DNA of 64,000 nucleotides from Campylobacter subantarcticus LMG 24377 (lineage in GTDB: Bacteria > Campylobacterota > Campylobacteria > Campylobacterales > Campylobacteraceae): NCBI RefSeq assembly GCF_000816305.1, contig NZ_CP007773.1:1788996-1852995 (forward strand), given 5' to 3'. Position numbers and translations under genes: made by a program. This document shows, one piece after another, positions 1 to 8,747 of this stretch (position 1 is the stretch's first letter; every line of letters begins with the position of its first letter). Below the pieces are notes generated by a model. That model did no database searches, was not told where the DNA came from, and saw only the letters and a list, made by a program, of their open reading frames with translations.

Positions 1-631
1 AAACCGCAGTTTCTGGAATCCTTGGAGTTTGTGCCCATCTTTTTTGAAAACGCAAACGTCCGCTTAGATCAATGATTTTTGAAATTTTTTGATTCAGTGC
101 AATTTTTCTAGCTCCAATTAATTCATAATAATCTTCTAATTCTTCTTCCACCTTAGCCTTAATATCATCAATATCACTTAAAAATGAGCTAGTTTGATAA
201 ACTATATTAAACTCCCATCTTGTCGCAAAATACGAAGCAGCTTTTAAAACCAATCTTTCTTTTGTATAATCTTTACCTTGTAAAAAAAGCTCATAGCGTT
301 TTAAAAACTCACCATTTTCTATATCTTGAATCATCGGTGCAATTTTACTTAACACCCAAGCACTTACTTGGTCATTTTTTGCACGCGTTATCTCATGATA
401 CACATCAGGGCGTATGTCTGTCACTACAACCCTACTTAAAAACTCAAAAATTCCTGCTTCTATGATAAAGCGCATATTAACATCTTTTTCCATTTTAGCA
501 ATAAAATATGCGATGATGAATTTATGCGCTTGCTTATCAAGTTCAACTAAATTGGTCATTCTGGGATAATCATTCCATCTTGATATAGAAGCAGCTTTGA
601 AAATATGTTCTATCAATTCTACACTAATCAT
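1..631 (-). CDS. HD-superfamily-like (YfbR type) protein, C-terminus beyond window edge
   Basis: An open frame runs from ATG at 631 to the window edge (210 residues seen, no stop), with an AAGGA ribosome binding site just upstream. The all-helical sequence and the segment ending VVVTDIRPDV at about residues 60-80 resemble the second helix pair of YfbR/HD_3 phosphohydrolases, where the family has LLHDxxExxTGDI. Here the His-Asp metal pair is replaced by Glu-Phe (IFEFLSRVVVTDI). It may therefore be a catalytically dead HD-fold protein, or only a distant relative. The fold assignment is inference from pattern alone. No function is claimed. Confidence 0.55.
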   Translation of the reverse strand, partial: MISVELIEHIFKAASISRWNDYPRMTNLVELDKQAHKFIIAYFIAKMEKDVNMRFIIEAGIFEFLSRVVVTDIRPDVYHEITRAKNDQVSAWVLSKIAPMIQDIENGEFLKRYELFLQGKDYTKERLVLKAASYFATRWEFNIVYQTSSFLSDIDDIKAKVEEELEDYYELIGARKIALNQKISKIIDLSGRLRFQKRWAQTPRIPETAV

Positions 632-759
632 TTATTTCCTTTTTTGTTATGATTTTACTTTATTTTATAATCTTTAGCAAATTTTATTTTGATATTATGA
701 TTTGATATTTTATTGTAAAATATTTTTAAACTTATCATCAACATAAATACAAGGCTACT

Positions 760-1572
760 GTGAACAATTTTGAGGAATATTTGGATTTAATAAATAACAC
801 AAAATGGGGATTTATAGACAAAAATGGGGATTTTGTAATAAAACCGCAATTTGACTATATTGGTAATTTTAAAAAAGGACTTGCAATAGTCGGATATGGT
901 ATAAATTTATTTGATTGTAATGCAGAAAAATATGGTTTTATAAAAGAAAATGGAAAAATTTTAATAGATATACAATTTGATGAAGTTGGAGATTTTAAAG
1001 AAGGGCTTGCTAGAGTTAAACTGAATGAAAAATGGGGGTTTATAGATAAAAATGGGGATTTTGTAATAAAACCACAATTTGATGAAGTTGGAGATTTTAT
1101 CGATGGAATATCATGGTTTAAATATGAATGGGATTACACAAACCATAAATATGGCTTTTTAGATAAAAAAGGAAATTTCACAATAGAGCCATTTTTTGAT
1201 GATATTGGGTATTTTACAAAAGATACAATGCTTGTGCTTTCAGATAGCAAATGGGGAGTTGTAGATAAGAATAATGGTAATTTTATAATAGAGCCACAAT
1301 TTGACAATATAGAGTGGTTTTGCGAGGACTTTTTTCAAATAAAACTAAACGGTGAATGGGGACTTATAAATAGCCTTGGAGAGATTTTAATAAAACCTAA
1401 ATTTAACGATGTTAGATTCTTTAAAGAAGAGTTTGCTGGAGTAGAAATTGATGGAAAATGGGGATTTATAGACAAAAATGGGGATTTTATAATAAAACCA
1501 CAATTTGATGAAGTTGGAGATTTTGAAGAAGGATATGCGAAAGTTGCGATAAAAATTAATAAACAATCTTAA
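760..1572 (+). CDS. WG-repeat (KWG) protein
   Basis: This 270-residue protein is built almost wholly of WG repeats of about 35-40 residues. Each reads roughly KWGFIDKNGDFVIKPQFDEV followed by FxEGLAxV, and six to seven units are visible. The start is GTG at 760 with AAGG six bases upstream; no in-frame ATG is near. There is no signal peptide or membrane segment, so it is predicted cytoplasmic. WG repeats form beta-rich scaffolds in bacterial proteins whose functions are mostly unknown. Several units are nearly identical at DNA level (for example around 800-850, 1035-1085 and 1465-1515), so copy number could change by recombination. It is divergent from the HD-like gene and appears to be a single-gene unit. 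Confidence 0.85.
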   Translation: MNNFEEYLDLINNTKWGFIDKNGDFVIKPQFDYIGNFKKGLAIVGYGINLFDCNAEKYGFIKENGKILIDIQFDEVGDFKEGLARVKLNEKWGFIDKNGDFVIKPQFDEVGDFIDGISWFKYEWDYTNHKYGFLDKKGNFTIEPFFDDIGYFTKDTMLVLSDSKWGVVDKNNGNFIIEPQFDNIEWFCEDFFQIKLNGEWGLINSLGEILIKPKFNDVRFFKEEFAGVEIDGKWGFIDKNGDFIIKPQFDEVGDFEEGYAKVAIKINKQS

Positions 1573-1856
1573 AAAAAATTTAATTTTTATAAATTTTATG
1601 TTATTTTAATTAGAACTTGTGTTTTAATGAGCATTAATTAATATCGCAAATTATTTAAACCGCAAAACACACATTCTAAAACACTACTTTAAGAAAGTTT
1701 ATATTATAAAAATTTAAATATGAGATTAAAATTATAATTTTTACAATAAAAATTTATCTTTTATAGCATTCTACCCAACTAAAACACAACTCTCAATTTA
1801 ACAAATAAATACAGTTGTCTAAATTTCAATTTTGGAACAAAATAAACAATATACAA
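1573..1856. other. AT-rich intergenic stretch without a recognisable gene
   Basis: Between the WG-repeat gene and the fic terminator the sequence is very AT-rich. It has no open frame with a ribosome binding site and no RNA gene that I recognise. Confidence 0.6.
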
Positions 1857-1888
1857 AATATTTTTTTCTTATATAAAGAAAAAATATT
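1857..1888 (-). terminator. Probable terminator of fic
   Basis: An imperfect inverted repeat (AATATTTTTTTCTT, loop ATAT, AAAGAAAAAATATT) lies 14 bases beyond the fic stop codon. It gives a stem rich in A-U pairs with a T-run on the minus strand. Confidence 0.45.
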
Positions 1889-1901
1889 ATTGATCATTAT
1901 T

Positions 1902-2513
1902 TTAACTAAAAAGCTCTTTTGTTTTATAGAGTGTATATCCTTCATAATAATAGCTTGCGTCAATCCCTCTTGCAAAAATATTAAAACTATGAATATCATC
2001 ACTCAAAGCATTTTGAAGTAAAATTTTTATCTCTACATCTTTAATAGGACTTCTTTGCATAGCCATTATATAATCATCTTTATCAATCAAACTCCAATCA
2101 ATCACTTTTTTCAACTCTTTTTTAAGTATTAAATCAAGCCAAATTCTCATACTTCTGCCATTTCCTTCTCTAAAAGGATGAGCTACATTCATTTCTACAT
2201 ATTTTTCTACAATTTGTTCAAAGCAAGATTGCTCCATGAGTTCTATTTTTTTAATTGCCTCATGTAAATAAACAGCAGGAGCAAATCTAAAATTTCCTTT
2301 TGAAATATTTACCTCTCTTATTTTTCCTGCAAAATCATAAATATCTTCAAATAATTTTTGATGAATTGCCCTTAAGCTTTCAAAACTTCCTGCTTTTAAT
2401 GTATCTAAAAAACCACTTTCAAATAAAGCTTTCGCTTTTAGTTTACTTATTCTTTCTTCTTCTTTGGCCAATTTTAGTTGATTTTTTATACCAAGTTTAT
2501 TTGTAAGTATCAT
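1902..2513 (-). CDS. fic: Class III Fic-domain AMP-transferase
   Basis: The 203-residue protein carries the full Fic catalytic motif HPFREGNGRSMR at residues 112-123, including the catalytic His112, the acidic Mg-binding residue and GNGR. The flap region near residues 65-85 (REVNISKGNFRFAPA) matches the family. Near the C-terminus is SYYYEG (Ser187, Glu191, Gly192), the inhibitory (S/T)xxxE(G/N) motif. Its C-terminal position defines single-domain class III Fic enzymes such as Neisseria meningitidis NmFic, which this protein resembles along its length (INxxKGGFRF-like flap, AMxRSP, GIxxSYYYEGY). Class III enzymes are held inactive as oligomers and AMPylate DNA gyrase B when released. No separate VbhA/YhfG-type antitoxin gene is adjacent, as expected for a self-inhibited enzyme. 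The fic start lies 62 bases after the cfbpC stop on the same strand. Confidence 0.9.
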   Translation of the reverse strand: MILTNKLGIKNQLKLAKEEERISKLKAKALFESGFLDTLKAGSFESLRAIHQKLFEDIYDFAGKIREVNISKGNFRFAPAVYLHEAIKKIELMEQSCFEQIVEKYVEMNVAHPFREGNGRSMRIWLDLILKKELKKVIDWSLIDKDDYIMAMQRSPIKDVEIKILLQNALSDDIHSFNIFARGIDASYYYEGYTLYKTKELFS

Positions 2514-2575
2514 TTTAAACCTTTAAAGTTTATATTCTATAAGATATTTAATATAAACTTGATTAAAATTATGAT

Positions 2576-3556
2576 TTAAAACTCTTTTGTTTCGCTTAAT
2601 TTAAGATAAATTTCATCATTTTTACCAAGCTCTTTGTGATGATAAATGCTAAAAATACATCCTTCTAAATTCACGCTTAGCTCATAAAAATCTCCATAAA
2701 ACACGCATTCTAAAATACTAGCTTTTAAAGGGGTTTGTGCTGTTGAAATTTGTATGTCATTAGGGCGTAAAATACCATTTTTACTTTGCAAATACTCTTT
2801 GAATTTCTCATCTAAAATTGTATTTGGATCTATAAAAAATGCCTCGCCCAAAAAGCAAGCACTATCTATATTTTTAGGCTTATAAAAAAGCTCTTTAGCA
2901 CTTCCATAGTCTAAAATTTTCCCATCCTTAATCAAGGCTATATTATCAGATAAATAAAACGCATCGTCTTTATCATGTGTAACAAAAATAGCACTAAGCT
3001 TATGTTCTTTTAAGATATTTTTAATTTCTTTGCGCATTTTAACACTTAAAGTGTGATTTAAATTTGAAAAAGGCTCATCAAAAAGTATGATTTTTGGTCT
3101 TGCAACTATGGTTCTTGCTAGTGCCACCCTTTGAGCTTGTCCACCACTTAGTTCATTTGGATAGCGTTTTAAAAGTGTATTTAAATTTAAAATTTCTAAA
3201 ACCTCATCTAGTCTTTGTTTTTGCTCATTTTTACTTAAAGAGCTTATACCAAAACATATATTTTCTTCTACATTTAAGTGCGGAAATAAAGCATAATCTT
3301 GAAACAAAACCCCCACATCACGATCTTGCGGGATCAAATAAACATTTTTAGAGGCAACTAGTTTATTTGCTATATAAATACTACCATCATTAATTTCAAA
3401 AAATCCAGCTATACAACCAAGTAAAGAGCTTTTACCACAACCACTCTCACCTAAAACACTGACAATCTCGCCTTCTTTTAAGCTCAAAGAAATTCCCTTT
3501 AAAACATCTGTTTTTCCAAAAGATTTATAAAGATTATCAATTTTTAAGACTTCCAT
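2576..3556 (-). CDS. cfbpC: Ferric iron ABC transporter ATP-binding protein
   Basis: This 326-residue ATPase energises periplasmic Fe(III) uptake with CfbpB and CfbpA. Visible motifs are Walker A GESGCGKSS (about residue 35), Q-loop, signature LSGGQAQRVALAR, Walker B IILFDEPFSNL and switch histidine FVTHDKDD. A C-terminal extension of about 110 residues is typical of FbpC/PotA-like subunits with a TOBE-like regulatory domain. The start overlaps the cfbpB stop (TAATG), showing translational coupling. The order cfbpA-cfbpB-cfbpC matches the Campylobacter jejuni iron transport operon. Confidence 0.92.
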   Translation of the reverse strand: MEVLKIDNLYKSFGKTDVLKGISLSLKEGEIVSVLGESGCGKSSLLGCIAGFFEINDGSIYIANKLVASKNVYLIPQDRDVGVLFQDYALFPHLNVEENICFGISSLSKNEQKQRLDEVLEILNLNTLLKRYPNELSGGQAQRVALARTIVARPKIILFDEPFSNLNHTLSVKMRKEIKNILKEHKLSAIFVTHDKDDAFYLSDNIALIKDGKILDYGSAKELFYKPKNIDSACFLGEAFFIDPNTILDEKFKEYLQSKNGILRPNDIQISTAQTPLKASILECVFYGDFYELSVNLEGCIFSIYHHKELGKNDEIYLKLSETKEF

Positions 3557-5139
3557 TATTGTCCTTTTTGGTTGTTTTTGTTTTGCAAATAATGCATTAA
3601 AAATGTAGGGATAATCCCAAATAATACTATAATCAAAGATGGCAAAGAAACATTATAAATCAACTCATTTTCACTATAAGCAAACACAAGCGATGAAAGA
3701 GTTTGAAAACCTGAAGGTGAAAGTATAGTCGAAATAGGCAATTCTTTTAAAATATCTACACAAATGATCACCGCAGCTAAAGCCAAATAATGTTTCATTA
3801 AAGGAAAGTGAATTTGAGTGAAAATTTTAAATGGTTTTGATTTTAAGGTTAAATTAGCATAGTCGATATTTTTTGAAATTCGCTCGTAGCCTGATTGTGT
3901 TGCAAAAATTCCAGAAGCCAAAAATCTCACAAAATATCCAAAAAACAATACCATAAAGCCTCCGCCTATAGCATATTCAAATGATAAAAGATCAAAAATA
4001 TAATTTAGCACACCCAAAATCACCAAAATTCCCACAGCAACAACAGCTCCAGGTAAAGAATATCCCAAAGTTGTCATCCAAAGAACAAACCTAGATGCTT
4101 TTGTATTGTTTAAACGCACCACAAAACACAAGTAAAACGCCACTCCCACAATAGCAAAAGAACTCACCAAAGCCACGCTAAGGCTATAGAATGCAGGTGT
4201 TAAAACATTGCTTAAATTTTGCATAAAATTAAAACCCGCCCAATAAACAAGCCATATTATAGGTACAATGAAAGCTAAAAATGCTACCAAAAAACACCAC
4301 AAAAAGGCTAAAAATGCTCTCATGCCTTTAAGCTCATCTTTTGGGGTGGGCAAAAATATATTTTGATTAAAACCTTTTTTGCCTCTTTGAATTTTTTCTA
4401 AAAGCATTAAAAGTGCAATAAACACAAGTAAAGTTACACTTAAAGCCACGGCACTGACTTCATCACCACCGCTTCCCCAAGTTCTAAAAATTCCTGCGCT
4501 AAAAGTGTCTACACCAAAATAAGCCACCAAACCATAATCACTTAAAACTTCCATAGCCACCAAAAGCAAAGCACCCACTATACCCACACGGCAAAACGGC
4601 AAAATCACTTTAAAGAAAGTTTTTAAATTAGATGCCTTAAGTGTTTTAGCACTTAAAATGATATTTCCAAGTCCATAAGCAAAAGTATTTTTGGCAAAAA
4701 AATACACATAAGGATAAAGCGCAAAGGATAAAATCACAACCGCACCATAAGCATTCATTATATCTATACGCCTATCAACGCCTAAAAAAGTAGGTATTAA
4801 GCCTTGAAATTCAAACAAATCAATCCAAACAAAACCCATTACATAAGAAGGTATAGCTAAAGGTAAGATTAAAAGCCATTCAAAAAATTTCGAGCCAAAA
4901 AATTTATAAAAAGCTATCAAATAAGCACTGATTAAACCGATAACCAAACAAAGAACTAAAGTGCCAAATAAAATCCAAGCACTACCAAAAACATAACGCG
5001 GTAAGACATTTTTGCTTAAATGTTTTAAGGTGTGAACATCTATAAAAGGTAAATGTAAGATAATAGCAAGTATAGGCAATATAATCAAAATACAGAAAAA
5101 AAAGGTGGCAAAAGACCACCTTAGACTTAAAAATTTCAA
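3556..5139 (-). CDS. cfbpB: Ferric iron ABC transporter permease
   Basis: This 527-residue integral membrane protein has about 12 predicted hydrophobic segments in two tandem permease modules, the fused FbpB architecture. A charged linker near residues 235-260 (KIQRGKKGF) separates the halves. It forms the channel for Fe(III) delivered by CfbpA. The gene starts 17 bases after the cfbpA stop and ends coupled to cfbpC. No defects are seen. Confidence 0.9.
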   Translation of the reverse strand: MKFLSLRWSFATFFFCILIILPILAIILHLPFIDVHTLKHLSKNVLPRYVFGSAWILFGTLVLCLVIGLISAYLIAFYKFFGSKFFEWLLILPLAIPSYVMGFVWIDLFEFQGLIPTFLGVDRRIDIMNAYGAVVILSFALYPYVYFFAKNTFAYGLGNIILSAKTLKASNLKTFFKVILPFCRVGIVGALLLVAMEVLSDYGLVAYFGVDTFSAGIFRTWGSGGDEVSAVALSVTLLVFIALLMLLEKIQRGKKGFNQNIFLPTPKDELKGMRAFLAFLWCFLVAFLAFIVPIIWLVYWAGFNFMQNLSNVLTPAFYSLSVALVSSFAIVGVAFYLCFVVRLNNTKASRFVLWMTTLGYSLPGAVVAVGILVILGVLNYIFDLLSFEYAIGGGFMVLFFGYFVRFLASGIFATQSGYERISKNIDYANLTLKSKPFKIFTQIHFPLMKHYLALAAVIICVDILKELPISTILSPSGFQTLSSLVFAYSENELIYNVSLPSLIIVLFGIIPTFLMHYLQNKNNQKGQ

Positions 5140-5156
5140 GTTTTATTTTTCCTTAA

Positions 5157-6161
5157 TTATTTCCATTTAACTTCATCAAAAATCATCAACGCTTCTTTAG
5201 CATTACCCCAATAAGCTTCAAAATTTGGTTTTTCGACTTTAAACTCACCCCATGATTGTAAAATTTTAGCAGGTTTTACTTCTTTATTTACTGGGTATTC
5301 ATAGTTTTGGTTTGTTAAAATTTCTTGTGCTTCTTTTGAAAGCATAAACTCGATAAATTTAATCGCTGCTTCTTTATTTTTAGAAGTTTTTAAAACACCT
5401 ATACCACTTACATTGATATGCGTTCCTCTACCATCTTGGTTTGGAAAAATCACTTTTACTGAATTTGCTGCTTCGATATCTTTAGGATTTTTTGAGTTTG
5501 CTAAATGACCTAGATAATAGCTATTTGATATAGCTACATCACCTTCTTTTGCATAAATCGCACGGATTTGATCACGATCCCCACCTTTTGGAGTACGTGC
5601 AAGATTATTTGCTATACCTTGAGCCCATTCTTTTGCTTTTTCTTTACCTAAAGTGTCAATCATTGCGCTTAATAAAGAGATATTATAAACATTGTTTGAA
5701 CTTCTTACTAAAACTTTACCTTTAAATTTAGGATCTGCTAAATCTTCATAAGTTTTGATTTCTCCATCTTTAATTCTATCTTTAGAAGCGATGATAATTC
5801 TTGCTCTTGTTGTAAAAGCATACCACTCATTGTTTTTACCTCTTAATTCTTTTGGAGAAAGTTTTTCCAACTCAGGAGAACTTACTGAAGTAAAAAGATT
5901 ATTAGTACGAACTTGCTCTAAATTTCCTGCATCTGCAGTCATAAATAAATCCGCTTTTGAATTTTTACCTTCTACTTCTAATCTTTTAGCAAGCTCATTT
6001 GCTTTAGCTTGTACCACATTGATACTAATGCCTGTTTTTTCTTGAAATAGTTTAAAAATTCCTTTATCAGAATCATAATGACGATGTGAATAAATCGTTA
6101 ATTCTTGAGCACTTAAGCTCATAGCAGTTAATAAAGATAATAAAACTACTTTTGCTTTCAT
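5157..6161 (-). CDS. cfbpA: Periplasmic ferric iron-binding protein
   Basis: The 334-residue protein begins with a Sec signal peptide (MKAKVVLLSLLTAMSLSAQE, cleavage after SLSA). The mature N-terminus reads ELTIYSHRHYDSD and a later segment reads SNSYYLGH. These contain the His, Tyr and paired Tyr residues that ligate iron in Campylobacter FbpA. It captures Fe(III) in the periplasm for CfbpB/CfbpC. It is first in the operon, and a candidate Fur operator lies about 26 bases upstream of the start. Confidence 0.92.
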   Translation of the reverse strand: MKAKVVLLSLLTAMSLSAQELTIYSHRHYDSDKGIFKLFQEKTGISINVVQAKANELAKRLEVEGKNSKADLFMTADAGNLEQVRTNNLFTSVSSPELEKLSPKELRGKNNEWYAFTTRARIIIASKDRIKDGEIKTYEDLADPKFKGKVLVRSSNNVYNISLLSAMIDTLGKEKAKEWAQGIANNLARTPKGGDRDQIRAIYAKEGDVAISNSYYLGHLANSKNPKDIEAANSVKVIFPNQDGRGTHINVSGIGVLKTSKNKEAAIKFIEFMLSKEAQEILTNQNYEYPVNKEVKPAKILQSWGEFKVEKPNFEAYWGNAKEALMIFDEVKWK

Positions 6162-6186
6162 TTTAGAAATTCCTTTAATTTAAATT

Positions 6187-6205
6187 GAAATTGATAAGGA
6201 TTATT
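6187..6205 (-). promoter_or_regulatory. Candidate Fur box of cfbpABC
   Basis: The 19-base segment GAAATTGATAAGGATTATT matches 14 of 19 positions of the classical Fur consensus GATAATGATAATCATTATC, counted by eye. Its place just upstream of cfbpA fits iron repression. The call rests on sequence similarity and context only. Confidence 0.55.
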
Positions 6206-6299
6206 ATATTCTTTTAAGTTTTAATATTTTCTTAAAATGTTAAATATTGTTGAATAATATATATTTTGTTTTTATTAATTTTATCATCCAAAAAACAAT

Positions 6300-6332
6300 T
6301 TTTTATATAATTTTTATATAATTTTTATATAA
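6300..6332 (+). repeat. Three perfect 11-bp tandem repeats upstream of dmsA
   Basis: The unit TTTTTATATAA occurs three times in a row (6300-6310, 6311-6321, 6322-6332). The 11-base period places an A/T tract once per helical turn, so the stretch is probably curved DNA or a regulator target just upstream of the dmsA -10 element. Confidence 0.75.
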
Positions 6333-6346
6333 TTAATAAATATATT

Positions 6347-6352
6347 TATAAT
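6347..6352 (+). promoter_or_regulatory. -10 element of dmsABC
   Basis: A perfect TATAAT lies 22 bases upstream of the dmsA start codon and directly downstream of the 11-bp repeats. A strong AAGGAG ribosome binding site follows at 6363-6368. Confidence 0.55.
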
Positions 6353-6374
6353 ATAGTTGCTATAAGGAGTTTCC

Positions 6375-8738
6375 ATGCAGCAAAACCGTAGAAACTTTCT
6401 CAAATGGAGTTCATTGTTTGGTGGTTTAACTTTAAGCCCAATAAGTTTAAGTGCCAATTTACTACAAACCCCACCATTAGTAAGCAAATGGGCAGGATGT
6501 AATGTAAATTGTGGTACAAAATGTCCTATAAAAGTACATACTCAAGATGGTATCATACAATATGTAAGCACCGATAATGAAGGTGATGATAGCTTTGAAA
6601 AAAGACAAGCAAGAGCATGTGTTAGAGGTAGAAGTTCAAGGTATAAAGTATATAATGCAAACCGCATTACAAGACCTCTAAAAAGAGTGGGTAAACGAGG
6701 TGAAGGTAAATTTATACCTATTTCTTGGGAACAAGCACTAGATGAGATCGCTTCTAAAATGAAAGAAGTAAAAGAAAAATATGGTAATGAAAGTTTTTAT
6801 ATAAACTATGCAACAGGAACAACTGGAGCGATTATTAATCGCTGCACAAAAGGTCCTTGGGCAAGGCTTTTAAGTCTTTATGGTGGGTACTTAAACTATC
6901 ACAACTCCTACTCCACTGCGCAAATTTCAAATGCTATGAATTTTTTCTATGGAGGCTCTCCTGCAAGCGACATAGCTACTTTAAGATCTGCAAAACTTGC
7001 TATATTTTTTGGAGCAAATCATGTTGAAACAAGAATGGGAGGCGGTGGCATAGGATATGCCTACCAAAAAGCACTAGAAGAAAGCGGATGTAAAATCATT
7101 CATATAGATCCTAGATACAATGACTCAATGATAGGCCATTGTGATGAGTGGATCCCTATTGCACCTGGCACTGATGCTGCCTTGATAGCAGCTCTTGCTT
7201 ATGTCATGATAAAAGAAAATTTAATCGATAGAAAATTTTTAGACACTTACACCATAGGTTTTAGCGAAGCAACACTACCAAAAGATGCTCCAAAAAATTC
7301 AAGCTATGAAAGTTATGTTTTAGGCTTAAGCGATGGAGTTGAAAAAACACCACAATGGGCAAGTAACATCACAAAAATTCCTGCACGCCGTATTTTACAA
7401 CTTGCAAGAGAAATCGCAACCACAAAACCTTGTTTTATAGAACAAGGCTGGGGAGTACAAAGACATTCTAACGGAGAACAAAGTGCTAGAGCTATTGCAA
7501 CCTTAGCCTGTATGATTGGAAGCATTGGTATAGAAGGTGGTAATACAGGATGTCGAACAAGATCAAGTAAAATATATGACATAATAGGAATGCCTTTTAA
7601 AAATCCAATAAAAGATTCTATACCTTGTTTTTTATACACCGATGCAATTTATCGTGGAAAAGAAATGACTGATCTTAGCGATGGGGTGCGTGGAACTAAA
7701 CAGCTAAAACAAAACATTAAATTTATTTTCAATACAGCTGGAAATTGCTTAACAAACCAACATAGCACTATCAAGGAAGTTGATAAGATTTTAAGCGATG
7801 AGAATTTATGTGAATGTATAGTAGATGTAAATATAACTAGAACGCCTTCTAATAACTATGCAGACTATATTTTACCGGATGCAACCACTTTAGAGCAAGA
7901 AGATTTTATAAGACCTAGTGCGGGACATTATAGCAATAGGCCTTATATTATTTACTGTCAAAAAGCTATTGAACCTGTAGGTCAAGCAAAACCTATCTAC
8001 GAAATGTGTCTTGAGCTTGCTAAAAGACTTGGTATAGAAAAAGAGTTTAGCGAAGGTAGAACACAAAAAGAATGGTTAAAATACCTTTATGAAGAAAGTA
8101 GAAAAATCAACCCTATTTTACCAAGCTTTGAAGAAATGTCTTCTAAAGGACTTGTAAAATTTGATCCTGTTAAGCCAACAGTTGCACTTGAAAACTTCAT
8201 AAAAGATCCTGTCAAAAACCCTCTAAAAACCCCAAGTGGTAAAATTGAAATTTATAGTATAGAATTAGCAAAAATGCAAAAAACATGGATCCTAAAAGAA
8301 GGTCAGCAAATCGTTCCTATTGCGGTATTTGAAAGCCAAAGAGAAGGTCCTTTGGATCCACTTAAAGAAAAATACCCTATACAATTTTTTGGATACCACT
8401 ACAAAGGAAGAACGCATTCAAGTTTTTGGGAAATTCCACAAATTAGAGAAGTCAACCCTCAAGAAATTTGGGTAAACACTATAGACGCACACCAAAGAAA
8501 AATTAAAACCGGTGACACCATACGGGTCAAAAATGACCTAGGGATTATCCAAGGCGTTGCAAAAGTCACCCCTAAAATCATACCAGGTTGTGCTGTAACT
8601 CCACAAGGAGCATGGGTAAAATATGAAAATGGTATCGATGTGGGAACTTGTGTCAATTCTTTAGCAAGCTTACTACCAACTGCTATTTCCAAAGGAAATG
8701 GTCAGCATTCTATTTTAGTTGAAATCGAAAAAGCATAA
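6375..8738 (+). CDS. dmsA: DMSO/S-oxide reductase catalytic subunit
   Basis: The 787-residue molybdopterin oxidoreductase reduces DMSO or related S-/N-oxides in the periplasm at the end of an anaerobic electron transport chain. A twin-arginine signal (NRRNFLKW) starts the protein. A [4Fe-4S]-type cysteine cluster follows (CNVNCGTKC, then RACVRGRS), with GDDSF, RITRPLKRVGKRGEGKF and ISWEQA, as in DmsA. The segment NSYSTAQ holds the Ser expected to ligate molybdenum. The C-terminal molybdopterin-dinucleotide domain is intact (HYKGRTHSSFW onward). Length matches the family. dmsB follows after nine bases. An alternative would be a thiosulfate/polysulfide reductase, but the Ser ligand and the dmsBCD partners favour DmsA. 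Confidence 0.9.
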   Translation: MQQNRRNFLKWSSLFGGLTLSPISLSANLLQTPPLVSKWAGCNVNCGTKCPIKVHTQDGIIQYVSTDNEGDDSFEKRQARACVRGRSSRYKVYNANRITRPLKRVGKRGEGKFIPISWEQALDEIASKMKEVKEKYGNESFYINYATGTTGAIINRCTKGPWARLLSLYGGYLNYHNSYSTAQISNAMNFFYGGSPASDIATLRSAKLAIFFGANHVETRMGGGGIGYAYQKALEESGCKIIHIDPRYNDSMIGHCDEWIPIAPGTDAALIAALAYVMIKENLIDRKFLDTYTIGFSEATLPKDAPKNSSYESYVLGLSDGVEKTPQWASNITKIPARRILQLAREIATTKPCFIEQGWGVQRHSNGEQSARAIATLACMIGSIGIEGGNTGCRTRSSKIYDIIGMPFKNPIKDSIPCFLYTDAIYRGKEMTDLSDGVRGTKQLKQNIKFIFNTAGNCLTNQHSTIKEVDKILSDENLCECIVDVNITRTPSNNYADYILPDATTLEQEDFIRPSAGHYSNRPYIIYCQKAIEPVGQAKPIYEMCLELAKRLGIEKEFSEGRTQKEWLKYLYEESRKINPILPSFEEMSSKGLVKFDPVKPTVALENFIKDPVKNPLKTPSGKIEIYSIELAKMQKTWILKEGQQIVPIAVFESQREGPLDPLKEKYPIQFFGYHYKGRTHSSFWEIPQIREVNPQEIWVNTIDAHQRKIKTGDTIRVKNDLGIIQGVAKVTPKIIPGCAVTPQGAWVKYENGIDVGTCVNSLASLLPTAISKGNGQHSILVEIEKA

Positions 8739-8747
8739 GGGGACAAA

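Noticed and set aside
220..465. 81-codon frame on the plus strand
   Set aside because: It is antisense to the HD-like gene, has no ribosome binding site and reads as low-complexity shadow sequence.
1573..1900. Small antitoxin gene for Fic
   Set aside because: No frame with start signal is present, and class III Fic proteins carry their own inhibitory motif.
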